Assembly (NCBI RefSeq): GCF_020386635.1
Contig: NZ_CP081942.1
Location: 4,402,001 to 4,466,000, forward strand
Direction: 5' to 3'
Length of the DNA stretch: 64,000 nucleotides
From: Pseudomonas sp. MM211
GTDB lineage: Bacteria > Pseudomonadota > Gammaproteobacteria > Pseudomonadales > Pseudomonadaceae
The stretch's first letter is position 1. Each line of letters begins with the position of its first letter. Made by a program: the position numbers and the translations under genes. Below the pieces are notes generated by a model. The model was not told the DNA's origin and did no database searches. It worked only from the letters and a program-made list of their open reading frames with translations. Positions 11,309 to 19,937 of this stretch are shown here, one piece after another.

Positions 11309-11685
11309 GGGTTGCCTCGACAATACGCTGGGGTGGTGGCGAAAAGAGTGTGCGAACGCAGCCAATGGGTTCACCACGTGGCCGACCACCACGAAACTGA
11401 TCTGACCGGCGCATGCGCCAGCCAAAAACCGGGCGCGTATTCTAACCGAGAAGGCCCTCGGCGTCTGTCAGGCCTTACGCACCGGCTGTCGATGTGACAT
11501 AAACAGACATGCGCCAGACTGCTGCGGCCCTTTCGCGCCAAGCGGGCAAAAGGCTAAGCTAACGCCCATTGCCTTTAACTGCGCCCGCAACTGCCAATAC
11601 GGCCTGCTGCCGCCCAAAGGGCGCATCGAGCGACCGGCATCAGCCAGATCGCATCCGCTCACGAGATGATCCCCCCGGAAGTACC
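11309..11685. other. Divergent intergenic region between ABC-F gene and slt
   Basis: No gene is supported here. Several frames cross it but none has a ribosome site or recognisable product. It must hold the two divergent promoters. A TAGAAT-like -10 element on the minus strand near 11442-11447 is suggestive for the ABC-F gene, but no well-spaced -35 was found. Confidence 0.5.
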
Positions 11686-13611
11686 ATGCGCTGTCGTTTG
11701 CCCAGTCTGTTGAGCTGCCTGATTCTTTGCGCCACCACGGCAACCCTGAGCCAGGCAGCGAGCCTGACCCAGCAACGCCAGTATTACGATGAGGCCAAGG
11801 CCGCTCTTGCCAAGGGCGACAAGGGGCCTTATCAGCGCTACGCCAGCGCCCTGAGCGACTATCCGCTGACGCCTTATCTGGCGTATGACGAACTCACCGC
11901 ACGCCTGAAATCAGCTAGCAATAACGAAATCGAAGCCTTCCTCGCAGCCCATGGTGACCTGCCTCAGGCCAGCTGGATGAAACTGCGCTGGCTGCGCTGG
12001 CTGGCCGAGCGTGGCGAATGGCAAACCTTCGCCAAGTACTATGATCCGGGCCTCAACTTTACCGAGCTCGACTGCCTCAATGGCCAGCGCCAGCTCAACC
12101 AAGGCCAGACCGCCGAAGGCTATGCCAGCGCCGAGAAGCTGTGGCTGGTTGGCAAGTCGCAGCCCGAAGCCTGTGATCGTCTATTCGACCGCTGGGCAGC
12201 CGAAGGCCAGTTGACCGAACAACGCCGCTGGCAACGTACCAAGCTGGCTGCCGAAGCGCGCAACTACAGCCTGGCCACCTTCCTGAGCAAAGATCTGCCG
12301 ACACTCAGCAACCATGGCAAGCTGCTCGTGGAAGTTGGCCAGAAACCGCAGATTCTCACCCAGACCGCGCGATTCACGCCGGCCGACGACGCCATGGGCG
12401 ACGTGGTCAGCCTCGGCCTGCGCCGTCTCGCCCGCCAGGATCCGGAACAGGCCTTGAGCCTGCTCGAAGGCTATTCCCAGCGCATGCACTTCTCCGATCA
12501 GGAGAAGGTTGCCATCGCCAACGAGATCGGCCTGACCCTGGCACGGCGCTTTGACCCGCGCGCCCTTGACGTGATGGCCAAGTACGATCCCAACCTGCGT
12601 GACGACACCGTCAGCGAATGGCGCGCTCGCCTGCTGCTGCGCCTGGGCCGCTGGGACGAAGCCTACAAGCTGATCAGCCGCATGCCCGACTCCCTTGCCA
12701 GCACCAACCGCTGGCGCTACTGGCAGGCTCGCACGCTGCAACTGGCACAACCCAACAGCAAGGCCGCTCAGCCGCTGTTCCACAGCCTGGCCAAGGAGCG
12801 CGACTTCTACGGTTTCATGGCTGCCGATCAGGTCAAGGAACCTTATCACCTGAAAAACGCGCCACTGCCGCTCAGCGCCGCGGTGATCAAAAAGGTACGC
12901 AACGCCCCTGGCATCCGTCGCGCCATGGAGTTCCATGACCGTGGCCAGATCGTCGATGGCCGCCGCGAGTGGTACCACGCCAGCCGGCACTTCGACCGCG
13001 ACGAACTGGTGGCACAGGCACGCCTGGCCTACGACATGGAATGGTATTTCCCGGCCATCCGTACCATCAGCCAGGCCAAGTACTGGGACGACCTCGACGT
13101 TCGCTTCCCGATGGCCTATCGCGAATCGCTGACAACTGAAGCGAAAAAGCGCGGCCTGCACTCCAGCTGGGTGTTCGCCATCACCCGCCAGGAAAGCGGC
13201 TTCATGGCCGACGCCAAGTCTCACGCCGGCGCCATGGGCCTGATGCAGGTCATGCCCGCCACCGCCAAGGAGACCGCACGCAAGTTCGGTATTCCACTGA
13301 GCAATCCAAACAACACATTGCTGCCCAGCATCAACATTCAGCTGGGCGCCGCTTACATGAGCCAGATCTATGGCCAGTTCAATGGTAACCGGGTGCTCGC
13401 CTCGGCCGCTTACAACGCTGGCCCCGGCCGCGTTCGCCAGTGGCTGCGCGGTGCCAACCACCTGTCGTATGACGTGTGGGTCGAGAACATTCCGTTCAAT
13501 GAGACCCGCCAATACGTGCAGAACGTTCTGTCTTACGCAGTGATCTACGGCGACAAGCTCAACGCCCCGCAACCGCTGGTGGGCTGGCACGAGCGCTATT
13601 TCGACCAATAG
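11686..13611 (+). CDS. slt: Soluble lytic murein transglycosylase (Slt70 type)
   Basis: Periplasmic enzyme of 641 residues that cleaves the MurNAc-GlcNAc bond with formation of 1,6-anhydroMurNAc. A Sec signal peptide (CRLPSLLSCLILCATTATL...QAAS) begins at the ATG at 11686, which has GGAAG about 5 nt upstream. Residues about 30-450 are the helical superhelix (U-domain). The catalytic domain carries ITRQESGF with catalytic Glu503, followed by GAMGLMQVMPATA and the AYNAGPGRVRQW motif. Length matches E. coli Slt70. It stands alone, divergent from the ABC-F gene, and corresponds to PA3020. Expected roles are septal murein turnover and supply of anhydro-muropeptides for recycling and AmpC signalling. 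Confidence 0.96.
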   Translation: MRCRLPSLLSCLILCATTATLSQAASLTQQRQYYDEAKAALAKGDKGPYQRYASALSDYPLTPYLAYDELTARLKSASNNEIEAFLAAHGDLPQASWMKLRWLRWLAERGEWQTFAKYYDPGLNFTELDCLNGQRQLNQGQTAEGYASAEKLWLVGKSQPEACDRLFDRWAAEGQLTEQRRWQRTKLAAEARNYSLATFLSKDLPTLSNHGKLLVEVGQKPQILTQTARFTPADDAMGDVVSLGLRRLARQDPEQALSLLEGYSQRMHFSDQEKVAIANEIGLTLARRFDPRALDVMAKYDPNLRDDTVSEWRARLLLRLGRWDEAYKLISRMPDSLASTNRWRYWQARTLQLAQPNSKAAQPLFHSLAKERDFYGFMAADQVKEPYHLKNAPLPLSAAVIKKVRNAPGIRRAMEFHDRGQIVDGRREWYHASRHFDRDELVAQARLAYDMEWYFPAIRTISQAKYWDDLDVRFPMAYRESLTTEAKKRGLHSSWVFAITRQESGFMADAKSHAGAMGLMQVMPATAKETARKFGIPLSNPNNTLLPSINIQLGAAYMSQIYGQFNGNRVLASAAYNAGPGRVRQWLRGANHLSYDVWVENIPFNETRQYVQNVLSYAVIYGDKLNAPQPLVGWHERYFDQ

Positions 13612-13649
13612 GGCAGCGGCAAGAAAGAGCGCGCATCGCTCCCGCACCC

Positions 13650-13719
13650 GTAGCCTGGGTTGAGCAGAGCGATACCCAGGGCAACTTTCCCGGGTGCCGC
13701 TGCGCTCGACCCGAGCTAC
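13650..13719. repeat. Intergenic inverted repeat pair between slt and MOSC gene
   Basis: Two homologous ~31-bp half-elements in inverted orientation lie between convergent genes. The left begins GTAGCCTGGGT and the right reads GTAGCTCGGGT on the complement. Each contains its own small hairpin (CTGGGT..ACCCAG and CCGGGT..ACCCGG types). The pattern matches common Pseudomonas intergenic palindromes, and it may serve as a bidirectional terminator for slt and the MOSC gene. Confidence 0.6.
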
Positions 13720-13745
13720 ATCAGGATGATTGGCTAACCATCAAC

Positions 13746-14546
13746 CTACTCCAGCACCTCGACCGGCATGCCAACCTGCAATTCACCACTACCGTGGTTG
13801 ATCAGGTTCTGCCCGAAGAGGATCTCGCCTTCGCGTTGGCGGTAGCTGCGCAAGGTGGTCAGCGGTTCGCGATCGGCGCTGCGCTCGCCGGTCTGCGGAT
13901 CGATGGTGGTGATGATGCAACGTGAGCAAGCCTTGGCAACCGTGAACTCGACATCGCCGATGCGAATACGCTTCCAGCTATCCTCGGCATAGGGCTCACT
14001 GCCCTGTACCACCAGATTTGGACGAAAGCGCAGCATGTCCAGTGGACGACCAACCCGAGCCACCAGGTCGTCGAGTGAAGCCTGGCCGATCAACAGCAGC
14101 GGAAAGCCATCGGCGAACCCGACCTTCTCATCCCCTGTCACGCTGCCCTCGATATAGCGCGCACGCTCTGCGGGTACATGTACCAACCGACAGGGCTTGC
14201 CGATGAATTCGCTGACCCAGGCCGCCGCCTCGTCGCCAGCGTCCGGCACGCGCATGCTGTCGCGCCAGATGATCACTCCACGCAATGCCTCATCGGGGTT
14301 CGGTAGCGCCACGTCGATAGAAGGTCTGTCCGGCGCCTCGAGGGTCAGGCCGCCGGCCTGATTCCAGCGCGCCGTCAGGCGGCTCATCTGCGGAAAGGTA
14401 CGCTGGGTCAGGAAGCGACCATTCTCCTCGCTCGCCAGCATCCAGCGGCGATCACCGGCCACGCCCAGACCGTCGAGCTGCAGACTGGGCAACGACTCGC
14501 CGATGGCGGACTTGAGAGGAAAACGGTAAAGCGAGGAAAGGTGCAT
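13746..14546 (-). CDS. MOSC domain protein (YcbX-like, without ferredoxin domain)
   Basis: Protein of 266 residues. The MOSC N-terminal beta-barrel (LSSLYRFPLKSAIGESL, then GVAGDRRWML) is followed by the MOSC catalytic domain. That domain has the conserved KACSRCIITTIDPQTG segment near residue 205, whose cysteine would ligate molybdenum cofactor, and ends with GEILFGQNLINHGSGEL. E. coli YcbX carries an additional C-terminal 2Fe-2S ferredoxin, which is absent here, so electrons must come from a partner. The family reduces N-hydroxylated bases and handles Mo-cofactor. The nearby moeA, moaB and mobA genes fit this. Confidence 0.88.
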   Translation of the reverse strand: MHLSSLYRFPLKSAIGESLPSLQLDGLGVAGDRRWMLASEENGRFLTQRTFPQMSRLTARWNQAGGLTLEAPDRPSIDVALPNPDEALRGVIIWRDSMRVPDAGDEAAAWVSEFIGKPCRLVHVPAERARYIEGSVTGDEKVGFADGFPLLLIGQASLDDLVARVGRPLDMLRFRPNLVVQGSEPYAEDSWKRIRIGDVEFTVAKACSRCIITTIDPQTGERSADREPLTTLRSYRQREGEILFGQNLINHGSGELQVGMPVEVLE

Positions 14547-14629
14547 GGCCCGGCGTCCTGACTAGAGCTAAACGGCGGTTATACGCAAACCGCCGCCGCG
14601 GCTCAAGCCAGGCGTGTAGCGCTGAGCGC

Positions 14630-15559
14630 TTACTGCTCGTCGAGCGCCAGACGCTCGCGAATCACGTCGACCAGCTTGTCGGGCTGGAATTTGGAAAGGA
14701 AGTTGTCGCAACCCACCTTCTTCACCATGGCATCGTTGAAGCTGCCGGACAGCGAAGTGTGCAGCACCACGTACAGATCACGCAGACGCGCGTCCTGTCG
14801 AATTTCGGTGGTCAGGCGATAGCCGTCCATTTCCGGCATTTCGGCATCGGTGAAGATCATCAGCAGCTTGTCGGTCATCACCTGGCCGGTGTCCGCCCAG
14901 GCCTTGAGCATGTTCAGCGCCTTCAGGCCATCGGTGGCCACATGCATCTTGATCCCCAGCTGCGACAGGGTATCGCGCAGCTGCGACAAGGCCACGCTGG
15001 AATCGTCGACCAGCAGCACTTCGCGGCCGCGGGCCTTTTCCAGCATTGGATCGGCCAGGCGGTCGCTGGAAATACGGGTGTCGTACGGCACGATCTCGGC
15101 CAGCACTTTCTCCACGTCGATGATCTCCACCAACTGGTCGTCGACCTTGGTGATCGCCGTCAGGTAGTGGTGGCGCCCTGCTCCGCCAGGCGGTGGCAGG
15201 ATGGATTCCCAGTTGAGGTTGAGAATGCGGTCGACGCCGCCGACCAGGAACGCCTGAATCGAGCGATTGTATTCGGTGACGATGATGGTGCTGCGCTCAT
15301 CGGGCACGATAGGCCGCATGCCGATGGCCTGGGACAGGTCGATCACCGGCAGGGTCTGGCCACGCAGGTGAATCACCCCGCAGACGAAGCGATGGCGCTG
15401 CGGCATCAGCGTCAGCTTGGGCATCTGCAGGACTTCCTGCACCTTGAATACGTTGATCGCGAACAACTGCCGGCCAGCCAGGCGGAACATCAGGATTTCC
15501 AGGCGGTTCTCACCTACCAGCTGTGTCCGTTGATCAACGGTGTCGAGAATACCGGCCAT
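14630..15559 (-). CDS. cheV: Chemotaxis coupling/response-regulator protein CheV
   Basis: Protein of 309 residues. An N-terminal CheW-like domain (about 15-160; MFRLAGRQLFAINVFKVQEV, VCGVIHLRGQTLPVIDL) is fused to a receiver domain (about 178-305). The receiver has the acidic pair D185/D186 in LLVDDSS, phospho-acceptor D238 in FTDAEMPEMDGY and K290 in LSKFQP. CheV couples chemoreceptors to the CheA kinase and can act as a phosphate sink for adaptation. It is monocistronic here, away from the main che operon, as is usual for Pseudomonas cheV copies. It acts in the cytosol at chemoreceptor arrays. Confidence 0.95.
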   Translation of the reverse strand: MAGILDTVDQRTQLVGENRLEILMFRLAGRQLFAINVFKVQEVLQMPKLTLMPQRHRFVCGVIHLRGQTLPVIDLSQAIGMRPIVPDERSTIIVTEYNRSIQAFLVGGVDRILNLNWESILPPPGGAGRHHYLTAITKVDDQLVEIIDVEKVLAEIVPYDTRISSDRLADPMLEKARGREVLLVDDSSVALSQLRDTLSQLGIKMHVATDGLKALNMLKAWADTGQVMTDKLLMIFTDAEMPEMDGYRLTTEIRQDARLRDLYVVLHTSLSGSFNDAMVKKVGCDNFLSKFQPDKLVDVIRERLALDEQ

Positions 15560-15681
15560 TATTCGCTCCTGTGAGGCGTGATGTTCTTGTCAAGCTATCG
15601 GCCAGGCGTCGCATTACTGAAGGCGGCATGGCGCAACGCCATCTTGCACCAGCGGCTGATGGGAAACCAGCATCGCTATAT

Positions 15682-16578
15682 CTAGTCGTGCAGTAAAGGA
15701 GACTGCTGTGGAAGATGCACACGCAGCGCCTGTGGCCGCGCGGAAAAACGCATGCTGTGCCCCTCACGTGGCTCACCATCGAGGTTCAGATCGAGCCCCT
15801 CCGGCGCTTCGATTTCCAACCAGGGCAAGCGAGCGCTGACGGACACACCCTCGATTCCTTTCAGCCCACCAGAGAACAGCGTCCCCAGCGTGCCAACTAC
15901 ATCGGACGCCGCCGGAACGATACACACATCCAGCAAGCCGTCGTTGACTCGCGCGTGGGGGCACAGCACATGCCCGCCACCCGCCTGCCGACCGTTACCG
16001 ATACCCAGGGCGAGAAACTCACCTTCCCACTCGAAGTCCGGCCCCTTGAAGCGACCAAAGGCCGAGCGCACTTCGGCAAAACGGGTCAGGCCGGTAAGCA
16101 TGTAGGCGGCACCGCCCAGCACGCGCTTGAGATCTTCGGAGGTATTGGCAGTGACGTTGGAGCCAAAACCACCCGTCGCCATATTGAGGAACAGTTGGCC
16201 GTCGACCTCACCCAGGTCGATCGGCTGCGCCGGCGTATCGAGCAGCGCCAAAGCATCGGTAGGCACGACCGGAATACCGGCAGCGACAGCGAAGTCATTG
16301 GCGGTACCCAGGGGCAGCAGCGCCAAACTTGCATTCGTATTGGCCTTGGCCATCGCTTCGGCAATATCTCGCAGAGTGCCGTCACCGCCGCCGGCGATCA
16401 GCGTCTGATAACCCGCCTGCAAGGCTTCTGTGACCAGACGCTGGGCGTCACCCGCTTCCCACGTCAAGCGCACGGCCAGATCCCAGCCGCGCTCGCGTTG
16501 GGTCTTGACCGCCGTGCGCACCTCTTCGTTGAGGGACTGCTTACCATGAAGGATCAACAGCGCTTTACGCTCTTGCAT
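15682..16578 (-). CDS. yegS: Lipid kinase, YegS/diacylglycerol-kinase-like
   Basis: Cytosolic kinase of 298 residues. The diacylglycerol-kinase catalytic signature IAGGGDGTLRDIA (GGGDGT at 63-68) and PLGTANDFA nucleotide-site loop are both present. A C-terminal beta domain ends with the LDGEPREGHSMRF segment typical of this family. Length equals E. coli YegS (299), which phosphorylates phosphatidylglycerol in vitro; the physiological substrate is not settled. It lies about 120 bp downstream of cheV on the same strand and corresponds to PA3023. A separate promoter is likely. Confidence 0.92.
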   Translation of the reverse strand: MQERKALLILHGKQSLNEEVRTAVKTQRERGWDLAVRLTWEAGDAQRLVTEALQAGYQTLIAGGGDGTLRDIAEAMAKANTNASLALLPLGTANDFAVAAGIPVVPTDALALLDTPAQPIDLGEVDGQLFLNMATGGFGSNVTANTSEDLKRVLGGAAYMLTGLTRFAEVRSAFGRFKGPDFEWEGEFLALGIGNGRQAGGGHVLCPHARVNDGLLDVCIVPAASDVVGTLGTLFSGGLKGIEGVSVSARLPWLEIEAPEGLDLNLDGEPREGHSMRFSARPQALRVHLPQQSPLLHD

Positions 16579-16682
16579 AACGGCTCCGAAAACGGGATTG
16601 AAAACGACTGCCTATGCAGACAACGCGCAGGAGAAATAATCACACCGTCCATCTCCTGCTCGCCGACTATCGACTCTACACC

Positions 16683-17894
16683 TCAGCCGAGTAATTCACT
16701 CATTGGAATGAAGTGCAGGCTGTCGCCTTCTTTCAGGGTGGTACCTTCCAGCACTTGCGCCAGCCCTTCGGCCCAGGCGGCACTGCGCAGCACGCCGGAG
16801 CTCTGATTGGCGTACGGCACCACGCGGCCGTTTTCCAGGCGCGCACGCAGGAACTCGCGGCGCTTGCCGGGTTTTGCCCAGACGAAGCCCGCCGGCACCG
16901 CGAAGCCCAGCGGCTCGACCTTCTGTACGCCCAGGCGGCGCAGTAGATAAGGCCGCGCCAGCAGGCCGAAGGTTACCAAGGTGGACGCCGGATTACCGGG
17001 CAAGCCAATCACCGGCCGCCCCCGGAACTCGCCGACGGTAAGCGGCTTGCCGGGCTTGATCGCCAGCTTCCACAGGGCCAGCTCGCCGGCCTCGCGCAAG
17101 GCGATGCCGAGAAAGTCCGCCTCGCCCACCGACACGCCGCCGGTGGAAAGAATCAGGTCGACATCCTGCAGGGCGCCGAGGGCCTCGCGGGTACGTTCGA
17201 GATCATCGACCAGAATGCCGGCATCGATGACCTCGCAACCCAAGCGCTGCAGCCAGGCGACCAGCAGGTAGCGGTTGCTGTTGTAGATCTGCCCGGCGCC
17301 CAGCGGCTGACCAGGCTCGACCAGCTCATCGCCAGTAGACAACACCGCCACACGAGGTTTGCGACGCACCGGCAACTGCGCCAGGCCAATCGAAGCCGCC
17401 AGCCCCAGCTCTACCGGCCCAAGCCGCGTACCGGCGGTGAGCAGGGTTTCGCCTTTGCGGTTCTCCTGCCCCTGGGGGCGTATGTTCTGGGCGACTTTCA
17501 TGGCCTGATCGAAATGCACGCGACCGTCATCGCCGAGGCTGACGTTTTCCTGCATCTCCACCGTATCGGCGCCAAGCGGAACCGGTGCGCCGGTGAAGAT
17601 CCGTGCACAGGTGCCAGGCTCCAGCGCCTCGGGCGCGGTGCCGGCAAAGATGCGCTGGCTGACCGGCAGCGGCTCGCCCTGCCAGTCGGCCAGGCGCAGC
17701 GCGTAGCCGTCCATGGCACTGTTCGGCCATGGCGGCAGATCCAGGCCGGCGATCAGCGGCTCGGCCAGCACGCGGCCATCGGCCTGAGCCAAGTCGACCA
17801 ACTCATGGCCTTCGATAGGGGTAGCGTCAGCCAGCGCCAGCAAGCGCTCCAACGCCTGCTCCACCGGCATCAGCGGCGAATGCTGCTCGCTCAT
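16683..17894 (-). CDS. moeA: Molybdopterin molybdenumtransferase MoeA
   Basis: Enzyme of 403 residues that inserts molybdate into adenylylated molybdopterin. Recognisable parts are the N-terminal PNSAMDGYAL segment, IFTGAPVPLGADTVEMQE, the catalytic MoCF-binding domain with STGDELVEPGQPLGAGQIYNSN, STGGVSVGEADF and GLPGNPASTLVTF, and the C-terminal beta domain. The ATG at 17894 overlaps the moaB stop by 4 bp (ATGA), so translation is coupled. Longer upstream frames run into moaB and are rejected. Corresponds to the moeA2 copy of Pseudomonas (PA3028-like). Confidence 0.95.
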   Translation of the reverse strand: MSEQHSPLMPVEQALERLLALADATPIEGHELVDLAQADGRVLAEPLIAGLDLPPWPNSAMDGYALRLADWQGEPLPVSQRIFAGTAPEALEPGTCARIFTGAPVPLGADTVEMQENVSLGDDGRVHFDQAMKVAQNIRPQGQENRKGETLLTAGTRLGPVELGLAASIGLAQLPVRRKPRVAVLSTGDELVEPGQPLGAGQIYNSNRYLLVAWLQRLGCEVIDAGILVDDLERTREALGALQDVDLILSTGGVSVGEADFLGIALREAGELALWKLAIKPGKPLTVGEFRGRPVIGLPGNPASTLVTFGLLARPYLLRRLGVQKVEPLGFAVPAGFVWAKPGKRREFLRARLENGRVVPYANQSSGVLRSAAWAEGLAQVLEGTTLKEGDSLHFIPMSELLG

Positions 17895-18430
17895 CCGCGG
17901 CTCTCGCAGGGAGCGGCGAGCTTGAGGTGCGGCACGAAATTGCAGGGGCGATGACGGGCATCGAGCTGCTCGGCCAGAATGCCGTCCCAGCCGGTACGAC
18001 AGGCATTGGTCGAGCCAGGCAGGCAGCAAACCAGCGTGCCATTGGCGAGGCCGGCCAGCGCCCGGGACTGAATGGTCGAAGTGCCGATATCGGTGGTCGA
18101 TATCTGTCGGAACAGCTCGCCGAAACCATCGACCTGCTTGTCCAGCAGGCAGGCCACCGCTTCCGGTGTACTGTCACGTCCGGTGAAGCCGGTGCCGCCG
18201 GTGATCAGCACGACCTGCACCACGTCTTCGGCGATCCAGGTGGCGACCTGAGCGCGGATCTTGTAGAGGTCGTCTTTCAGCAACACACGCTCGGCGAGGC
18301 TATGGCCGGCCGCTTTCAAGCGGTCAACGAACAGTTGTCCGGAGGTGTCGGTTTCCAGCGTGCGGGTATCGCTGACGGTCAGAACGGCGATATTCAGGGG
18401 CACGAATGGCGCATCGGCCTTGTGGCTCAT
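17891..18430 (-). CDS. moaB: Molybdenum cofactor biosynthesis protein B (molybdopterin adenylyltransferase-like)
   Basis: Protein of 179 residues of the MoaB/MogA family, which adenylylates molybdopterin. The N-terminus has [19 protein letters not shown], then [18 protein letters not shown] with the MPT-binding GGTG loop. The C-terminus contains [17 protein letters not shown]. It heads a moaB-moeA pair (4-bp overlap) and is divergent from mobA across 68 bp, so the three genes form a molybdenum-cofactor locus. Corresponds to PA3029 (moaB2). Confidence 0.94.
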   Translation of the reverse strand: MSHKADAPFVPLNIAVLTVSDTRTLETDTSGQLFVDRLKAAGHSLAERVLLKDDLYKIRAQVATWIAEDVVQVVLITGGTGFTGRDSTPEAVACLLDKQVDGFGELFRQISTTDIGTSTIQSRALAGLANGTLVCCLPGSTNACRTGWDGILAEQLDARHRPCNFVPHLKLAAPCESRG

Positions 18431-18498
18431 GGCAGGCTTCCAGTTGTCGTGAACAATGGCCGGTGTTATACCACAGCGCCACCGCCGGAGACCCTGCC

Positions 18499-19071
18499 AT
18501 GCCTACCTCAGCCCCGCCCCAAAGCCTCTCGGTGGTCCTGCTCGCAGGCGGGCGCGGCCAGCGTATGGGCGGCCGCGACAAGGGCCTGGTGCACTGGCAG
18601 GAGCGGCCAATGATCGCATGGCTGCACGACCAGGTTCGGCCACTGACCGACGACCTGATCATCTCCTGCAACCGTAATCACGAAGCCTACGCGCCCTACG
18701 CCGACCACCTCGTCGGCGATGACAGCGCGGACTATCCGGGCCCGCTGGCCGGTATTCGTGCAGCCCTGCAGATCGCCCGCCACCCTCTCCTGCTGGTGCT
18801 GCCCTGTGACGCCCCCAGAGTCGACCGCACGCTGCTCGACGAACTCCTCGCGCTGGCCGGCGAGCGCCCAGTGATGGCCAGCCGCGACGGCCATTGGGAA
18901 CCGCTGTTCGCGGTCATTCCCCGCAGCCTTCTACCCTCCCTGGAGCAGGCCTGGCAGGCCGGTCAGCGCAGCACCCAGCGCTGGCTGAAGGATCATCAAC
19001 CTGTGGCGCTAACCTGCGCGCCAGACGATCCGCGCCTGAGCAACGTCAATTCACCGCAGCTCATTGAGTAG
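18499..19071 (+). CDS. mobA: Molybdenum cofactor guanylyltransferase MobA
   Basis: Protein of 190 residues that transfers GMP to molybdopterin-Mo to make the bis-MGD cofactor of DMSO-reductase-family enzymes. The nucleotidyltransferase loop [19 protein letters not shown] lies at about 12-30, followed by the Mg-binding [12 protein letters not shown] near 97-108. The ATG at 18499 has GGAG about 9 nt upstream; a longer frame from 18406 overlaps the divergent promoter region and adds non-homologous residues. Its presence implies bis-MGD enzymes such as nitrate reductase or formate dehydrogenase elsewhere in the genome. Confidence 0.95.
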   Translation: MPTSAPPQSLSVVLLAGGRGQRMGGRDKGLVHWQERPMIAWLHDQVRPLTDDLIISCNRNHEAYAPYADHLVGDDSADYPGPLAGIRAALQIARHPLLLVLPCDAPRVDRTLLDELLALAGERPVMASRDGHWEPLFAVIPRSLLPSLEQAWQAGQRSTQRWLKDHQPVALTCAPDDPRLSNVNSPQLIE

Positions 19072-19181
19072 AACGGACTTGCAGTGCAGGCCAGCCAAGC
19101 AGTAAATACAGTGGAACTTGGGCTCGAAGCGCCCGTCTTAGCCCAAGTAATCATTCAGCTTCGATTTTAAGGAGACATGTC

Positions 19182-19403
19182 ATGAAGCAACGGACTACCG
19201 CTGCATTTCTACTCGCGTTCGGCCTGGTTACCCTGGTCGGTTGTTCCACGCCTTCGGTCATCACCCTGAACGATGGCCGGGAAATCCAGACCGTAGATCG
19301 CCCTGATTTCGACGACGACACTGGCTTCTACGAGTTCGAACAACTGGATGGCAAGCGCACCAAGGTCAACAAAGACCAGGTTCGTACCGTCAAAGAGCTG
19401 TAA
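19182..19403 (+). CDS. YgdI/YgdR-type small lipoprotein (DUF903)
   Basis: Small lipoprotein of 73 residues. The signal peptide ends in the lipobox LVGC (Cys21). The mature part begins STPSVITLNDGREIQT and has the short SH3-like beta fold of DUF903 with a GFYEFEQLDGKRTKVNKDQV tail. TAAGGAGACATGTC immediately precedes the ATG, giving a strong ribosome site. The family is abundant in gammaproteobacterial outer membranes and has no firmly known function. Corresponds to PA3031, directly upstream of the tRNA gene. Confidence 0.92.
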   Translation: MKQRTTAAFLLAFGLVTLVGCSTPSVITLNDGREIQTVDRPDFDDDTGFYEFEQLDGKRTKVNKDQVRTVKEL

Positions 19404-19472
19404 GCACCTTTGACCCATCGTGGGCGTAAGCACCAAGCGCTGCGCCCCGATTTAAAATTTTTTGCTAAGCCC

Positions 19473-19500
19473 TTGTGCTGTAAAACTTTTTCAGTACAAT
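19473..19500 (+). promoter_or_regulatory. Sigma-70 promoter of tRNA-Pro with stringent-type discriminator
   Basis: TTGTGC (19473-19478) and TACAAT (19495-19500) are separated by 16 bp, and the -10 element ends 10 bp before the tRNA 5' end. The GC-rich stretch TCGGCGC directly after the -10 is the discriminator type linked to ppGpp/DksA control of stable-RNA genes. Confidence 0.6.
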
Positions 19501-19510
19501 TCGGCGCATT

Positions 19511-19587
19511 CGGAGTGTAGCGCAGCTTGGTAGCGCGTCTCGTTCGGGACGAGAAGGTCGCAGGTTCGAATCCTGCCTCTCCGACCA
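19511..19587 (+). tRNA. tRNA-Pro, anticodon CGG
   Basis: A 77-nt cloverleaf with encoded CCA. The anticodon arm TCTCG-TTCGGGA-CGAGA gives CGG (decodes CCG). The D arm is GCGC-AGCTTGGTA-GCGC and the T arm GCAGG-TTCGAAT-CCTGC. The acceptor pairs CGGAGTG with CTCTCCG, which leaves a U6-U67 mismatch one pair above the T arm; other Pseudomonas tRNA-Pro(CGG) sequences I recall have CACTCCG here. All other stems pair. A promoter lies directly upstream and a terminator hairpin 43 nt downstream. Confidence 0.95.
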
Positions 19588-19629
19588 GATCCCGGTTTCT
19601 AGCAGCCCAACCTGCTAAGAAACACCTCA

Positions 19630-19656
19630 ACAAAGCCCGCCTCGTGCGGGCTTTGT
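19630..19656 (+). terminator. Terminator of tRNA-Pro transcript
   Basis: An 11-bp perfect stem (ACAAAGCCCGC / GCGGGCTTTGT) with a 5-nt loop, overlapping a TTTGTTGT U-rich end. It lies 43 nt after the CCA end and is a typical tRNA terminator. Confidence 0.8.
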
Positions 19657-19937
19657 TGTATCTGGCTGCTGGCGCCAGCATCTTTGACTAGACCTGCTCT
19701 GCTAACCCCCTCGCGCGTCTACCACTCGTGAAATCCGCGTTGGTCGAAGCTAGCCGCTACTAGCGCACCCATGGCAGCAACCAGCCAGAAGCGCTGATAG
19801 ATCGACATCTAAGGCCGTACCCAGGCTCATGCTGGATGATGGCGCTCTACTTTCTCCGATGTGAAGCACTCGCCCCATGCGGCGCCTTTTTCGGTATCTT
19901 CGCAACACCAAGTTGTTCTCTATCCTGCCCAGAGCCT

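Noticed and set aside
12181..13647. A 488-codon minus-strand frame opposite slt
   Set aside because: Antisense to slt, whose signal peptide and catalytic motif are complete; no homologous motif in the antisense product.
19511..19656. tRNA-Pro as island attachment site
   Set aside because: No integrase gene directly follows and I found no second copy of the tRNA 3' end in the window, so integration at this tRNA is not supported.
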